Assembly (NCBI RefSeq): GCF_003014755.1
Contig: NZ_PYAW01000001.1
Span: 372,001 to 436,000 of the forward strand
Direction of reading: 5' to 3'
Source: Chitinophaga niastensis
GTDB lineage: Bacteria; Bacteroidota; Bacteroidia; Chitinophagales; Chitinophagaceae
Length of the DNA: 64,000 bases
In this document: piece by piece, positions 44,110 to 53,137 of the stretch
Position numbering within the stretch: position 1 is the stretch's first letter
Layout of the letters: every line of letters begins with the position of its first letter
Made by a program: the position numbers and the translations under genes
The notes under the pieces: generated by a model
The model's database searches: none
The model's input: the letters and a program-made list of their open reading frames with translations, nothing else
What the model was told of the DNA's origin: nothing

Positions 44110-44710
44110 GCATTCTCAGTTTATAGATTCACAATGAGTAGCTATAACAGGGTAGGTATACTATCGTGTATAAATAAGCATTTCCGTTTTATATATTCTG
44201 AACAACCAGGAACATTCTGAACAACCAGGACAGTTAAATAGTTCTATGCATGCACGTATTATGTATTTCCCTCACAACATCGCACAACAGGGCCCGAGGA
44301 TAAATGCCTCGTAGGATAAAAATGATTCAACATAAAAAGGAAAGTGGCAGGTGTTTTCATAATGGTAAGTTTATATGGTTACCAACTAGCAGCGTAAAAG
44401 CATTTTCCCGACTTATTCACCGCCTGATACTATAAATACCGATTGAACAACAACAGCTTAAATGAAAATGTTTAATGGATAGCCTGACTCTCGAAAAAAA
44501 TAACTGCTATTAACTTGCAAATAATAGCATTAGCATTCACAAATTATTTAAATACGATAAATGATATATATATTGATTATTTAAGACTAAGACTCTATAC
44601 ACAATTTATAAAATTTTGTTAAAATAAACAAAACCTTTTTTGGCGGCCGTTCTACAAACATTTCAAAAGAAAAAAAAGAGTATAACAGGTAAGTATATAC
44701 GAAATTAAAA
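44110..44710. other. Long AT-rich gap between HdeD and M28 genes
   Basis: About 600 bp. It holds a 19-bp tandem duplication (44196-44214 and 44215-44233, unit begins TTCTGAACAACC) just upstream of the HdeD gene and is very AT-rich at 44500-44700. I see no credible coding frame and no RNA gene. The HdeD and other upstream signals probably lie here. Confidence 0.6.
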
Positions 44711-44768
44711 ACGGAATTGCTGACAAACATATCCGAAGCTCTTCGAATATGTTTGTCAACAATTCCGT
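44711..44768 (-). terminator. Strong terminator of the M28 peptidase gene
   Basis: Two 28-nt arms (44711-44738, 44741-44768) pair with only two G-U type mismatches and a two-base loop. On the minus strand the stem is followed by a T run (CCGTTTTTAATTTC), so it is a Rho-independent terminator about 20 nt after the stop codon. Confidence 0.9.
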
Positions 44769-44790
44769 GATTCGTACTACTATTTTGTTT

Positions 44791-46329
44791 TTACTTCTCG
44801 TGCCTGTCTACCACCGGCTTACGCTCCCGGTTAGCAATATCCCAGGCAGTATAAAAAACCAATCTTGCTCTTTTTGCAAGCAAATCATAATTGATCTTTT
44901 CTACGGTATCTGTTGGCTGATGATAATCAGCATGGGTGCCGTTAAAGTAAAATATAATCGGAATATTGTGTTGTGCAAACATGTAGTGATCAGACCTGTA
45001 ATAGAAGCCCTCCGGGTCGTTGGGATCATTGTACTTATAATCCAGCTTAAAACCGGTATGAGTAGCGTTTGCTTTTTCATTGATTGGACGCAGCTCTGAA
45101 CTCAGTTTATTATCACCAATGATGTACACATAGTTGGTGTCTTTTTCATGTGCAGGATCAATACGTCCTATCATGTCTATATTAAGATCTACCACTGTAT
45201 TTGTTAATGGATAAACGGGATGAGTGGTATAATACGTGGAGCCTAATAATCCTTTCTCTTCGCCTGATACTGTCATGAACACCATGCTGCGACGAGGGCC
45301 ATTACCGGCCTTTTTAGCCCGTGCAAAGGCCGCAGCTATTTCCAGTACAGCACTGGTTCCGGATCCGTCATCATCTGCACCGTAATAGATCTCATCCTTG
45401 ATTTTACCAAGATGATCATAGTGCGCGGTAACAAAAACCACTTCCTCTTTTTTATCAGTACCTTCCAGATAGCCCAATACATTAGATGGTTGCAAGGTGG
45501 TACCTGCTTTATTAAATACAATATGTACTGCTGTATTGGATATAACCGGAACCTTCCATCCGTTATCAATCGCAGACAGTAAGCTGTCGCCGTTGCCAGC
45601 TCCCAACAAACCTGCGGCTACAGCAGGTGTTATATAATAAACATTAAGATGTTCCGTGGTATCTTTTTGCATATAAACACCTGTTTTACGGAGCTTATCC
45701 TGATCAAGTGATTTATAGCGGGAGGCAAAAGGTGTTACTACCAGCAGCGCTTTTACTTCCTTTGCTTTTGCTGTTTTTATTTTATCCGCTATACTACCCT
45801 TATCCCTGGACGCACCGGAAGCCGCCCCTTCCCTGATTAAAACTATCTGACCGCTCACATTCAGGTTATCATAATCATTACGATTGCCGGCAACAACACC
45901 ATAATCTGCAAATATTATTTTTGAGGCCCTAATATCTTCCTGATGTCCACTTCTGAGATCTGTAATAAAATCTTCACCAAACTGAAATGTTTTATCGCCT
46001 GCAGTAATGGTACTGCTCACCAGGCTATCACTATATAACGGATAATGTTGTTCCCAATTCCCATTGGCGCCAGGTTCCAGACCAGCTTCTTTAAACTGAC
46101 TGATGATATATGCAGCGGCTCTTTCCTGTCCGCGGGTGGCAGTTTCCCGGCCTTCCATTTCAGGGCCGGCCACTATGTATAGTTGTTTTTTTACAGCAGC
46201 AGGTGTGATCGTCTCACCATATTTTGCGGCCACTGATTTATTTACTGCGCCCGTGCTTTTCTGCAATTTCACCTGCGCACCGGCGGTAGTTATCAGAAGA
46301 GAGCAGGCAATCGTAATGAAAACTCTCAT
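44791..46329 (-). CDS. M28 family aminopeptidase with PA domain
   Basis: A 512-residue exported protein: signal peptide (about 1-18), PA-type insert (about 130-250) and the two-zinc M28 core (about 280-490). Zinc ligands and catalytic residues are seen in VFVTAHYDHLG, ADDDGSGTSAVLEIA, VSGEEKGLLGS, NIDMIGR and the late HADYHQPTDT. It probably releases amino acids from peptides in the periplasm. It is unrelated to the longer GCPII-like M28 at 25914-28136. Confidence 0.92.
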   Translation of the reverse strand: MRVFITIACSLLITTAGAQVKLQKSTGAVNKSVAAKYGETITPAAVKKQLYIVAGPEMEGRETATRGQERAAAYIISQFKEAGLEPGANGNWEQHYPLYSDSLVSSTITAGDKTFQFGEDFITDLRSGHQEDIRASKIIFADYGVVAGNRNDYDNLNVSGQIVLIREGAASGASRDKGSIADKIKTAKAKEVKALLVVTPFASRYKSLDQDKLRKTGVYMQKDTTEHLNVYYITPAVAAGLLGAGNGDSLLSAIDNGWKVPVISNTAVHIVFNKAGTTLQPSNVLGYLEGTDKKEEVVFVTAHYDHLGKIKDEIYYGADDDGSGTSAVLEIAAAFARAKKAGNGPRRSMVFMTVSGEEKGLLGSTYYTTHPVYPLTNTVVDLNIDMIGRIDPAHEKDTNYVYIIGDNKLSSELRPINEKANATHTGFKLDYKYNDPNDPEGFYYRSDHYMFAQHNIPIIFYFNGTHADYHQPTDTVEKINYDLLAKRARLVFYTAWDIANRERKPVVDRHEK

Positions 46330-46366
46330 AGGGATTTTTTTTGTTTGACAGATTTAGATAGATAAT

Positions 46367-46405
46367 AAAAAAAGAGCCGGGAGGTGTTTCCCCGGCTCTT
46401 TAATA
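46367..46405 (-). terminator. Intrinsic terminator of rpiB
   Basis: On the minus strand AAAGAGCCGGG pairs with CCCGGCTCTTT around a short loop and is followed by a long T run. It lies 55 bp past the rpiB stop. Confidence 0.9.
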
Positions 46406-46459
46406 TTACTAAAATTTTGTGTATTCGTTACTGTAAAAATGTTGTGTGGTAATCCACTG

Positions 46460-46918
46460 CTAAAGGCAAACCATTTTGCGCACACGATCCTGGTGGCGGC
46501 CACCTTCAAACACCGTGCTGATAAAAACGTCAACCATTTGATTGGCTACAGCAGTATCTACAAATCGTGCTGGTATGCACAACACATTCGCGTTGTTATG
46601 AGAGCGCGCTAATCTTGCCAGCTCTTCGCCCCAGCAAATAGCTGCGCGGATGCCCTGATGTTTATTTGCTGTGATAGCTACTCCGTTTGCACTACCACAA
46701 ATCAGGATACCAAATGCTGCCAGTCCTCTTTCTACAGCAGTAGATACAGGATGCGCATAATCCGGATAATCAACAGAATCTTTTGAATGTGTTCCATAGT
46801 CTTTCACCTGTAAACCTTTTGCTTCCAGGTAAGAAATAACTTCTTCTTTATATTCAAATCCTGCATGATCAGCACCTATAGCTACTGGCAGTGTAAGATT
46901 AAATGTGGGATGTTCCAT
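46460..46918 (-). CDS. rpiB: Ribose-5-phosphate isomerase B
   Basis: A 152-residue protein with the LacAB/RpiB signature: AIGADHAGFEYKEEV at the N-terminus, the catalytic Cys in ILICGSANGVAITANKHQGI and the following phosphate-binding ARSHNNANVLCIPARF. It interconverts ribose-5-phosphate and ribulose-5-phosphate in the pentose phosphate pathway. It is followed by a good intrinsic terminator and lies 26 bp after tatC. Confidence 0.94.
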   Translation of the reverse strand: MEHPTFNLTLPVAIGADHAGFEYKEEVISYLEAKGLQVKDYGTHSKDSVDYPDYAHPVSTAVERGLAAFGILICGSANGVAITANKHQGIRAAICWGEELARLARSHNNANVLCIPARFVDTAVANQMVDVFISTVFEGGRHQDRVRKMVCL

Positions 46919-46944
46919 GTCTGTTACTGTTTACTATTAGAGAA

Positions 46945-47802
46945 TTAGGACCACTCTTCTACATCCTTTTTAACCATCTTACTTTCACGATCTCTCAGCG
47001 CCTTCTTGGATATAAAGATACTGATTTCATACAGACAGTATAGCGGAACAAACACAATCAACTGATCTATGACATCCGGCGGTGTAATGATAGCAGCAAG
47101 CACAAGGATTACTACGATCGCATGACGCCTGTAGGCCTTCAGGAATTCAGGGGTGAGGATGCCTAATTTGGTAAGGAAAAACACCAGGATAGGCAACTGG
47201 AATAACAATCCCATCCCCAATACAATTTGCGTGAGCAAATCAAAGTAATCATCAATAAAAAACTGATTGATAGCCTTGGTCGTAACAGTATAAGAAGCGA
47301 GGAAGTTAATTGTGAAAGGAGCCATGAGGAAATAAGCAAAGCCGATCCCCAGGAAGAATTGAAAAGATACCCAGAAAATTATACCTCTTGCACCTTTCAG
47401 TTCCTTTTCTCTCAATGCTGGTTTCACAAAACGCCAGAATTCCCAGAAGATGTAAGGAAAGGCACAAACGAAGCCGATTATGAAGGCCAATTTGAATTGC
47501 AGCATAATCTGCCCAACCATCTTTGTGTTCTGAAATTGCACCTTTACAGGCGTAATACAGAGCTTATCCCCCATCCCTACCCAATGACTAATTTTACATA
47601 AGGCTATATAGGACGGAAAAGTTGCATTGGTAGGTCCAAAAATCACATTATCCAGGATCTCTTGTGTATAGACGAAGCCAAATATACTAAATGCAACAAG
47701 TGCGAAGGCCGACCTGACGAGATGCCAGCGGAGATCTTCGAGGTGATCAAAAAAAGACATCTCTGCCTTGTCGTCATTATTTACGAAAAGTTTCTTAAAC
47801 AT
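46945..47802 (-). CDS. tatC: Twin-arginine translocase subunit TatC
   Basis: A 285-residue inner-membrane protein with six predicted segments. The N-terminal cytoplasmic segment SFFDHLEDLRWHLVRSAFAL holds the Tat signal peptide-binding residues, and PYIFWEFWRFVKPALREKE is the conserved first loop. It binds twin-arginine signal peptides and carries folded proteins across the membrane. No tatA gene is adjacent. Upstream lies a candidate small RNA. Confidence 0.95.
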   Translation of the reverse strand: MFKKLFVNNDDKAEMSFFDHLEDLRWHLVRSAFALVAFSIFGFVYTQEILDNVIFGPTNATFPSYIALCKISHWVGMGDKLCITPVKVQFQNTKMVGQIMLQFKLAFIIGFVCAFPYIFWEFWRFVKPALREKELKGARGIIFWVSFQFFLGIGFAYFLMAPFTINFLASYTVTTKAINQFFIDDYFDLLTQIVLGMGLLFQLPILVFFLTKLGILTPEFLKAYRRHAIVVILVLAAIITPPDVIDQLIVFVPLYCLYEISIFISKKALRDRESKMVKKDVEEWS

Positions 47803-48027
47803 ACTTTAAACGATCGAACGATGTTGAATACGGTTTCTTATTCAGGATCACAAATATAGCGGTTGAATACAACAAATTACAGTGCGAAATGTATAAAGTG
47901 CCTTGTTTTTAATTGTCTTTTAACCAATACCCAAAGCGATATTCCTGTTTGCAGAAACATTTACGCAAAAAGCTGACGTTTGGAATAAGAGAAGAAAATG
48001 AAAAGAGAGAAAGATGGACAAGTGTAG

Positions 48028-48066
48028 AAAAAAAAAGAGCCAGCCCGAGAAGAATCAAGAGCCGGC
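48028..48066 (-). terminator. Intrinsic terminator of the small RNA candidate
   Basis: On the minus strand GCCGGCTC (48059-48066) pairs with GGGCTGGC (48039-48046) through eight pairs including wobbles, with a 12-nt loop, then a run of nine T residues. It lies about 225 bp before tatC. Confidence 0.75.
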
Positions 48067-48195
48067 CTTTCATCCATTGTTTGTTAACCCCAAAAAAGTT
48101 GAATTCGAGAATGTCTTTAGCTTCCAGTTAAACTACCTACCTAATTGATGGCAAGCGCTCAGAATAAGTAAGAATCCCTGGTTGCGTTTTATATT
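48028..48195 (-). ncRNA. Candidate small RNA upstream of tatC
   Basis: The 640-bp gap between a CNNM gene and tatC contains a complete minus-strand unit: a promoter (48202-48232), a 168-nt transcript and a Rho-independent terminator (48028-48066). No open frame of note lies inside. The transcript contains CCAG/CTGG pairing and GGTAGGTAG. I do not recognise a known RNA family. Coordinates of both ends are inferred from signals. Confidence 0.5.
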
Positions 48196-48201
48196 GTAAT
48201 A

Positions 48202-48232
48202 CAAAAATAACAAGAAATATTTTATTATCAAT
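48202..48232 (-). promoter_or_regulatory. Promoter of the small RNA candidate
   Basis: On the minus strand ATTG (48229-48232) and TATTTTTG (48202-48209) are 19 bases apart, close to the Bacteroidota TTTG-N19-TAnnTTTG form. Transcription would begin near 48195. Confidence 0.6.
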
Positions 48233-48439
48233 GTTGGAACACTTTTTTTACAACCTTTTAACAAAAATCAAATCATTGTGTTACATCATCTGAAGCAAAT
48301 GTATACAATCTGTGTTAAATTCCTACTACTTTTTTAAAAAACGTTTTAGCAAAATTGTTATTACCTCGTTAATTCAAATATTACACAAAAAAATATATCA
48401 TATTAATATCTGATAAGAGGGTAATAAATATCCATCTCT

Positions 48440-49711
48440 TTAAACCAACATCTTCATTTTAACCATTTCGATCCTGGTGTCCGTAACATTCAGAATATCA
48501 AACTCATAGTCATCAATTATAATGCGTTCCTTGATCTTTGGAATCGTTTCATGATGGTTAATAATGTAGCCGGATAACGTTTCACTTTCATCTTCCGGAA
48601 AATCTAATCCGTATTTTTCATTCAAATAATCTAGTTCCAATCTACCGGAAAAAATATACTCCTTCTCCGCAATTTGTTTCTCAACAAATTCTTCTTCATC
48701 ATGTTCATCCTTTATCTCTCCAAAAATTTCTTCCAGTACATCTTCTATGGTGACTATACCCGCTGTACCACCAAATTCATCTACTACCCATGCAATGCTT
48801 TTACGCTCCTTATTGAACTTGCTAAGCAGGTCTATGGCACTCATTGTTTCAGGAACCGCCAGTATAGGATGAATAATACTTTTGATGTCGGGTGGATTTT
48901 TAAACATATCCAACTGGTGAATATAACCGAGGATATTGTCTATGCTGCTTTCATAGATGATAATTTTGGAAAGCTTTGTTTCCATAAATTTCTTGCGTAC
49001 ATCACTGATAGGGCGCTCTATTTCCAACGCTTCAATTTCTTTCCGCGGGATCAGGCAACCACGAATCTTAACGTGCGCCAGTGATAAAGCATTTTCAAAA
49101 AGCTCTGTATTCAACTCCTGGTTGTTTTCACCAAAGTGTTGCTGCGATTGCCTGATAAAATGCTCTACATCCACCCGTGTAAAGGATTCGCGCGTTTCAA
49201 GAATCCTTACATTGAAAAGATATTTCAGCATCCACTCGGATATTGATACGAGTAAATTACCGATGATATACAGCGGTTTTGCCACAAAGGAGATAGGCAA
49301 AGCAAAAAAGCTGAGCAATGTTTCCGGCCTTGATCTGAAGATGGCCCTGGGCACAAAAAAGCCCAGGAATAATATTACCAGCGTAGCGAGTAATATCTCC
49401 AGGAAAATAACCAGTGGCTGAATCTGTGCTGTTTCGGACCTTGCTGTACTTGCGTCCCATATAGGTTGAAAAACACCTGCCACCAATATGCCGTAAATCA
49501 CAATGGTGATAGTAAATCCCACCAGACTGGTAGCCAGAAAACGGCTGGGGTTTTCATTAAAACTGGCTAATATTTTGCCAGTAGCCCGGCCCTGCTTCCT
49601 TTTGAGCTCAATGCTAAGTTTGTTAACATTGGCAAATGCGGCTTCAATACCTGCAAAAAAGCCTGCCAGCAGTACCAGGAAAACTAAAATAATTATTGTG
49701 TATCCGTCCAT
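48440..49711 (-). CDS. CNNM/CBS domain membrane protein (hemolysin/CorC family)
   Basis: A 423-residue protein with an N-terminal CNNM membrane domain (three or four hydrophobic segments, about 4-160), a CBS pair (about 215-330, GCLIPRKEIEALEIERPIS; AWVVDEFGGTAGIVTIEDVLEEIFGEI) and a C-terminal CorC_HlyC module (about 345-420). Members export magnesium or similar divalent metals; the related GldE occurs in gliding. The gene is not next to gliding genes, so I do not call it gldE. Confidence 0.88.
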   Translation of the reverse strand: MDGYTIIILVFLVLLAGFFAGIEAAFANVNKLSIELKRKQGRATGKILASFNENPSRFLATSLVGFTITIVIYGILVAGVFQPIWDASTARSETAQIQPLVIFLEILLATLVILFLGFFVPRAIFRSRPETLLSFFALPISFVAKPLYIIGNLLVSISEWMLKYLFNVRILETRESFTRVDVEHFIRQSQQHFGENNQELNTELFENALSLAHVKIRGCLIPRKEIEALEIERPISDVRKKFMETKLSKIIIYESSIDNILGYIHQLDMFKNPPDIKSIIHPILAVPETMSAIDLLSKFNKERKSIAWVVDEFGGTAGIVTIEDVLEEIFGEIKDEHDEEEFVEKQIAEKEYIFSGRLELDYLNEKYGLDFPEDESETLSGYIINHHETIPKIKERIIIDDYEFDILNVTDTRIEMVKMKMLV

Positions 49712-49753
49712 CCTAACAAAAATAACGAATTAGGAAAACCAACAATCACGCAG

Positions 49754-50323
49754 CTATTTTATATTTAAAAAATCTGTTACCAGATTTTTTACTTCTTCAT
49801 AAGCTCTCTCCAGTTCATCATTTACCACAATCTGATCAAACTCATGTGAAAAAGAAAGTTCGTAGCGTGCTTTGGCCAGGCGCTCATCCAAAGATTCCTG
49901 CGTTTCAGTACCACGCTCGCTAAGACGCACGCGCAGGGCTTCCAGTGATGGCGGCTGTATAAAAATAGTTAATGCTTTTTCATGGTATTTTTCTTTAATA
50001 GACAGCGCTCCTTTTACGTCTATGTCTACCATCGGGATCTGCTCATTATTCCAGATACGCTCCAACTCGCTCTTCAGGGTGCCATAATATTTACCGGCAT
50101 ACACCATTTCGTATTCGGCAAATGCATGTGCTTCTATCTTCTGATGAAATTCATCGGCAGACAGAAAGTAGTAATCCTTCCCGTTTACTTCATTGGCACG
50201 CGGAGTACGGGTGCTGGCAGAAATAGAAAAAGACAGCAAAGGCATATTTGCCAGTAATTTTTTAACGATGGTGGTTTTGCCGGCACCGGAAGGCGCCGTA
50301 ATAATGATGATCTTCTTTTCCAT
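49754..50323 (-). CDS. gmk: Guanylate kinase
   Basis: About 189 residues from the ATG at 50321-50323 (MEKKIIIITAPSGAGKTTIV); a longer frame at 50341 adds six residues before it. The P-loop APSGAGKTT and the GMP-binding TRTPRANEVNGKDYYFLS and EYEMVYAGKYYGT segments are present. It phosphorylates GMP to GDP. It starts about 100 bp after the murA stop on the same strand. Confidence 0.95.
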   Translation of the reverse strand: MEKKIIIITAPSGAGKTTIVKKLLANMPLLSFSISASTRTPRANEVNGKDYYFLSADEFHQKIEAHAFAEYEMVYAGKYYGTLKSELERIWNNEQIPMVDIDVKGALSIKEKYHEKALTIFIQPPSLEALRVRLSERGTETQESLDERLAKARYELSFSHEFDQIVVNDELERAYEEVKNLVTDFLNIK

Positions 50324-50426
50324 TGTGATATTAAAAGTCAAAGTAGCTGATTACTTCAAATGCAAAACCCAAAAACCAGTAGAAATGTTCCTGGAATTTG
50401 GGTTTTGATGAGGTATGAACCAATAT

Positions 50427-51740
50427 TTATATTCTCTTGATGTCTGCTCCCAGTTTTCTTAACCTTTCGTCTATATACTGGTAGCCACGGTCTATCTGGT
50501 CTATGTTTTGAATGGTGCTCTTCCCTTCTGCGCTGAGTGCAGCGATAAGCAGGGATACACCGGCGCGTATATCCGGTGACGACATGGTAATGCCACGCAA
50601 AGAATGCTGACGGCCCAAACCAATCACCACAGCGCGGTGCGGATCGCATAAAACGATCTGTGCACCCATGTCTATCAGTTTATCCACAAAAAATAAACGG
50701 CTCTCAAACATTTTCTGGTGAATCATCACACTGCCTTTAGCCTGTGTAGCTACTACCAGCACAATGCTCAGCAGGTCAGGTGTAAAGCCTGGCCAGGGAT
50801 GATCGGAAATGGTAAGTATAGAACCGTCGAGGAATGTTTGTATTTCGTAAGAATCCTGGGAAGGAATGTAGATATCGTTGCCCCTGATCTCCAGCTGGAT
50901 GCCCAACTGCCTGAATTTTTCAGGAATGATACCCAGGTTTTCGACACCGGCATTTTTAATGGTGATCTCGCTTTTTGTCATGGCTGCAAGGCCAATAAAA
51001 GAACCTATTTCGATCATATCCGGGAGCATGGTATGCTCACAGCCTCCCAGCTCTTTTACGCCTTCAATGACGAGCAGGTTGGAACCTACACCATTGATAC
51101 GCGCGCCCATACGATTGAGCATTTTGCAAAGCTGCTGCAGATAAGGTTCGCAGGCAGCATTGTAAATGGTGGTGGTGCCCTCCGCCATTACTGCTGCCAT
51201 CACAATGTTGGCAGTACCGGTAACGCTGGGTTCATCCAACAGCATATAAGTACCTTTCAATCCTCCGGGGGAGGCTTCCAGGCGGAAATAATTATCGTCT
51301 GCATCATATACAAATCTGGCACCCAGCTTTTCGAAACCGATGATGTGGGTATCCAGTCGGCGGCGACCAATTTTATCGCCTCCGGGTTTGGGGATAAAAG
51401 CCCTTCCAAACCTTGCCAGCAGGGGGCCGGCAGTCATAACAGATCCGCGGAGCTTACCTGATTTCTTTTTGAATTCAGGGCTTTCCAGGTATTTCAGATC
51501 TACATTATCTGCCTGAAACTCGCATGTATCGCGACTTACACGATTTATTTTTACACCTGCATCTCCTAACAGCTCAATCAGCAGATTTACATCTACTATA
51601 TCCGGAATATTGTTGATGGTCACCTTTTCAGGGGTTAACATCACTGCACTGATGATTTGTAAAGCTTCGTTTTTGGCACCCTGGGGTACAATTTCCCCCT
51701 TTAGGCGGTTGCCACCTCTTACTTCAAAAGCACTACTCAC
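50427..51740 (-). CDS. murA: UDP-N-acetylglucosamine 1-carboxyvinyltransferase (MurA, Cys-to-Asp variant)
   Basis: A 437-residue enolpyruvyl transferase that makes UDP-GlcNAc-enolpyruvate, the first committed peptidoglycan step. The N-terminal GNRLKGEIVPQGAKNEAL and the EPSVTGTANIVMAAVMAEGTT block are typical. The active-site loop reads PGGDKIGRRRLDTHI: Asp (about 122) stands where Cys115 of Escherichia coli MurA binds fosfomycin. The change to Asp is known to leave activity but give fosfomycin resistance. It overlaps the DUF4290 gene by 4 bp. Confidence 0.95.
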   Translation of the reverse strand: MSSAFEVRGGNRLKGEIVPQGAKNEALQIISAVMLTPEKVTINNIPDIVDVNLLIELLGDAGVKINRVSRDTCEFQADNVDLKYLESPEFKKKSGKLRGSVMTAGPLLARFGRAFIPKPGGDKIGRRRLDTHIIGFEKLGARFVYDADDNYFRLEASPGGLKGTYMLLDEPSVTGTANIVMAAVMAEGTTTIYNAACEPYLQQLCKMLNRMGARINGVGSNLLVIEGVKELGGCEHTMLPDMIEIGSFIGLAAMTKSEITIKNAGVENLGIIPEKFRQLGIQLEIRGNDIYIPSQDSYEIQTFLDGSILTISDHPWPGFTPDLLSIVLVVATQAKGSVMIHQKMFESRLFFVDKLIDMGAQIVLCDPHRAVVIGLGRQHSLRGITMSSPDIRAGVSLLIAALSAEGKSTIQNIDQIDRGYQYIDERLRKLGADIKRI

Positions 51741-52450
51741 TTGTTCCTGTTTTTGTTGTATTTGTTATTGTGCTTGTTACTATTGTTACTATCCCTGCTC
51801 TTGCCGCCACCGCCGCCGCTATTGCTTTTGAATTTATTATTCGGTTGGAATTTACGTTTTGGACGGAATTGCTCCCCTCCTACGTTACCGCTTGGGCCAA
51901 AACTAACCGGACTTGCAACATGAGAAGTATGTCCGGGATGATATTCCAGCTGGTTGTCGGTGATAGACAGCAACTCTGCTTTAATAGCATCGTCGTGTAC
52001 ACTTTCCTTATGCCAGTTGGTATAAGCCAGTTTCATGTAATTACCGATACATTGGGTAAATCCTTCTTTTTTTTCGGGATTATCCTCATGCACGGCTTTG
52101 TCTATGATCATTTCCAGGTTTTTACCAAAATGGCGGTTCCTGGGATATTTTTTAGGATATGGCAGTCTGTCTGGTTTGGCTCTTAACTTTTCTATGGTAG
52201 GAATAGGATAAGGAGATTCCACCTTCAGGGCAAAACCGGAGATATTGAAAATATGATCCCATAATTTATGCCTGAAATCTTCCACATTACGTAAATGCGG
52301 ATTCAGTGTACCCATAAGCTCTATTACAGCCATTGCATTACGCTGACGCTCCTCGTCGTCTTCTATGGTTACCAGGAATTCCACCATTTTCTGGATATTC
52401 CTGCCATATTCCTTCATTATCAGGTAATTACGCGTGGTATTGTATTCCAT
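51737..52450 (-). CDS. DUF4290 family protein
   Basis: A 237-residue protein. The helical N-terminal domain (about 1-180, MEYNTTRNYLIMKEYGRNIQ; GFALKVESPYPIP; KYPRNRHFGKNLEMIIDKAV) is a family found in Bacteroidota and of unknown function. The tail (about 190-237) is rich in Gly, Asn, Lys and Arg, looks disordered and may bind RNA. It overlaps the murA start by 4 bp, so the two are translationally coupled. Confidence 0.88.
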   Translation of the reverse strand: MEYNTTRNYLIMKEYGRNIQKMVEFLVTIEDDEERQRNAMAVIELMGTLNPHLRNVEDFRHKLWDHIFNISGFALKVESPYPIPTIEKLRAKPDRLPYPKKYPRNRHFGKNLEMIIDKAVHEDNPEKKEGFTQCIGNYMKLAYTNWHKESVHDDAIKAELLSITDNQLEYHPGHTSHVASPVSFGPSGNVGGEQFRPKRKFQPNNKFKSNSGGGGGKSRDSNNSNKHNNKYNKNRNK

Positions 52451-52592
52451 TACTAGTATTTAAAAAACATGATTTGATGATGGGACATCTTAAGTGAAGA
52501 AAATTAATCGGCAACATCTATGCAAACATAATAAAAAAATACGAGGAACATTTCACCGGCGTGTATTGTTTATAAGAGCAAAAAGGATTGTT

Positions 52593-53014
52593 ATGGCACT
52601 ATTGAAAAACAAGGTAGCGCTGGTTACCGGTGCTGGTTCGGGCATTGGTAAATGTGTGGCGGAACTGTATGCAAAAAACGGCGCCAGTGTAGTCATCAGC
52701 GATATCGATGAGAAAGGCGGAAATGCAGTAGCAACTGGCTTAACAGCAGTGGCGGCCAAACAATAACTGCTGCGATAGAATATGCTGCAAAAGGTATCCG
52801 GATAAATGCTGTAGGTCCGGGATTTATAGAAACTCCCTTATTAACCAAACATCTGAGCCAGCAGGAGATGCAGGCATTAGTAGGCTTGCATCCTATAGGC
52901 AGGTTAGGCAAGCCGGAAGAGGTAGCAGAGCTGGTACTATGGCTCAGTTCTCCGCAATCCTCTTTCGTAACCGGTAGCTATTATCCAATTGATGGCGCTT
53001 ACCTGGCCAGATAG
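52593..53014 (+). pseudogene. Short-chain dehydrogenase/reductase, internally deleted and frameshifted
   Basis: The first piece (52593-52766, 57 codons) has the NAD-binding [20 protein letters not shown] and the DIDE segment, then ends at a stop. A second frame resumes at once with [18 protein letters not shown] and runs to 53014 with AVGPGFIETPLL and GRLGKPEEVAELV. About 100 central residues, including the catalytic Asn-Ser-Tyr-Lys set, are missing and the frame shifts. The product cannot be a working SDR. A deletion in one step is the simplest reading. Confidence 0.88.
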
Positions 53015-53020
53015 TTTGGT

Positions 53021-53112
53021 TATTTTCCCGCAAAGGCGCAAAGTTGCAAAGGCTGCAAAGGATTTTTTATGATTTAATATCCTTTGCAACTTTGCGCCTT
53101 TGCGGGAAAATA
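53021..53112. repeat. Class B hairpin (GCAAAG octamer units)
   Basis: Left arm 53021-53062, right arm 53079-53112, with units GCGCAAAG and TTGCAAAG. The left arm has one more unit than the right. It lies between the SDR pseudogene and a hydrolase gene and is a relative of 41221-41303. Confidence 0.88.
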
Positions 53113-53137
53113 AAAAAATGTTTCCTAGTTTTAATCA

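Noticed and set aside
25914..46329. The two M28 peptidases as duplicates
   Set aside because: They differ in length and domains: the first has a GCPII-type dimerisation domain, the second does not.
48440..49711. Gliding gene gldE
   Set aside because: The domain order matches general CNNM/CBS transporters and no gliding genes are adjacent, so the specific name is not supported.
50718..51461. 247-codon frame opposite murA
   Set aside because: Shadow of murA, whose motifs are unambiguous.
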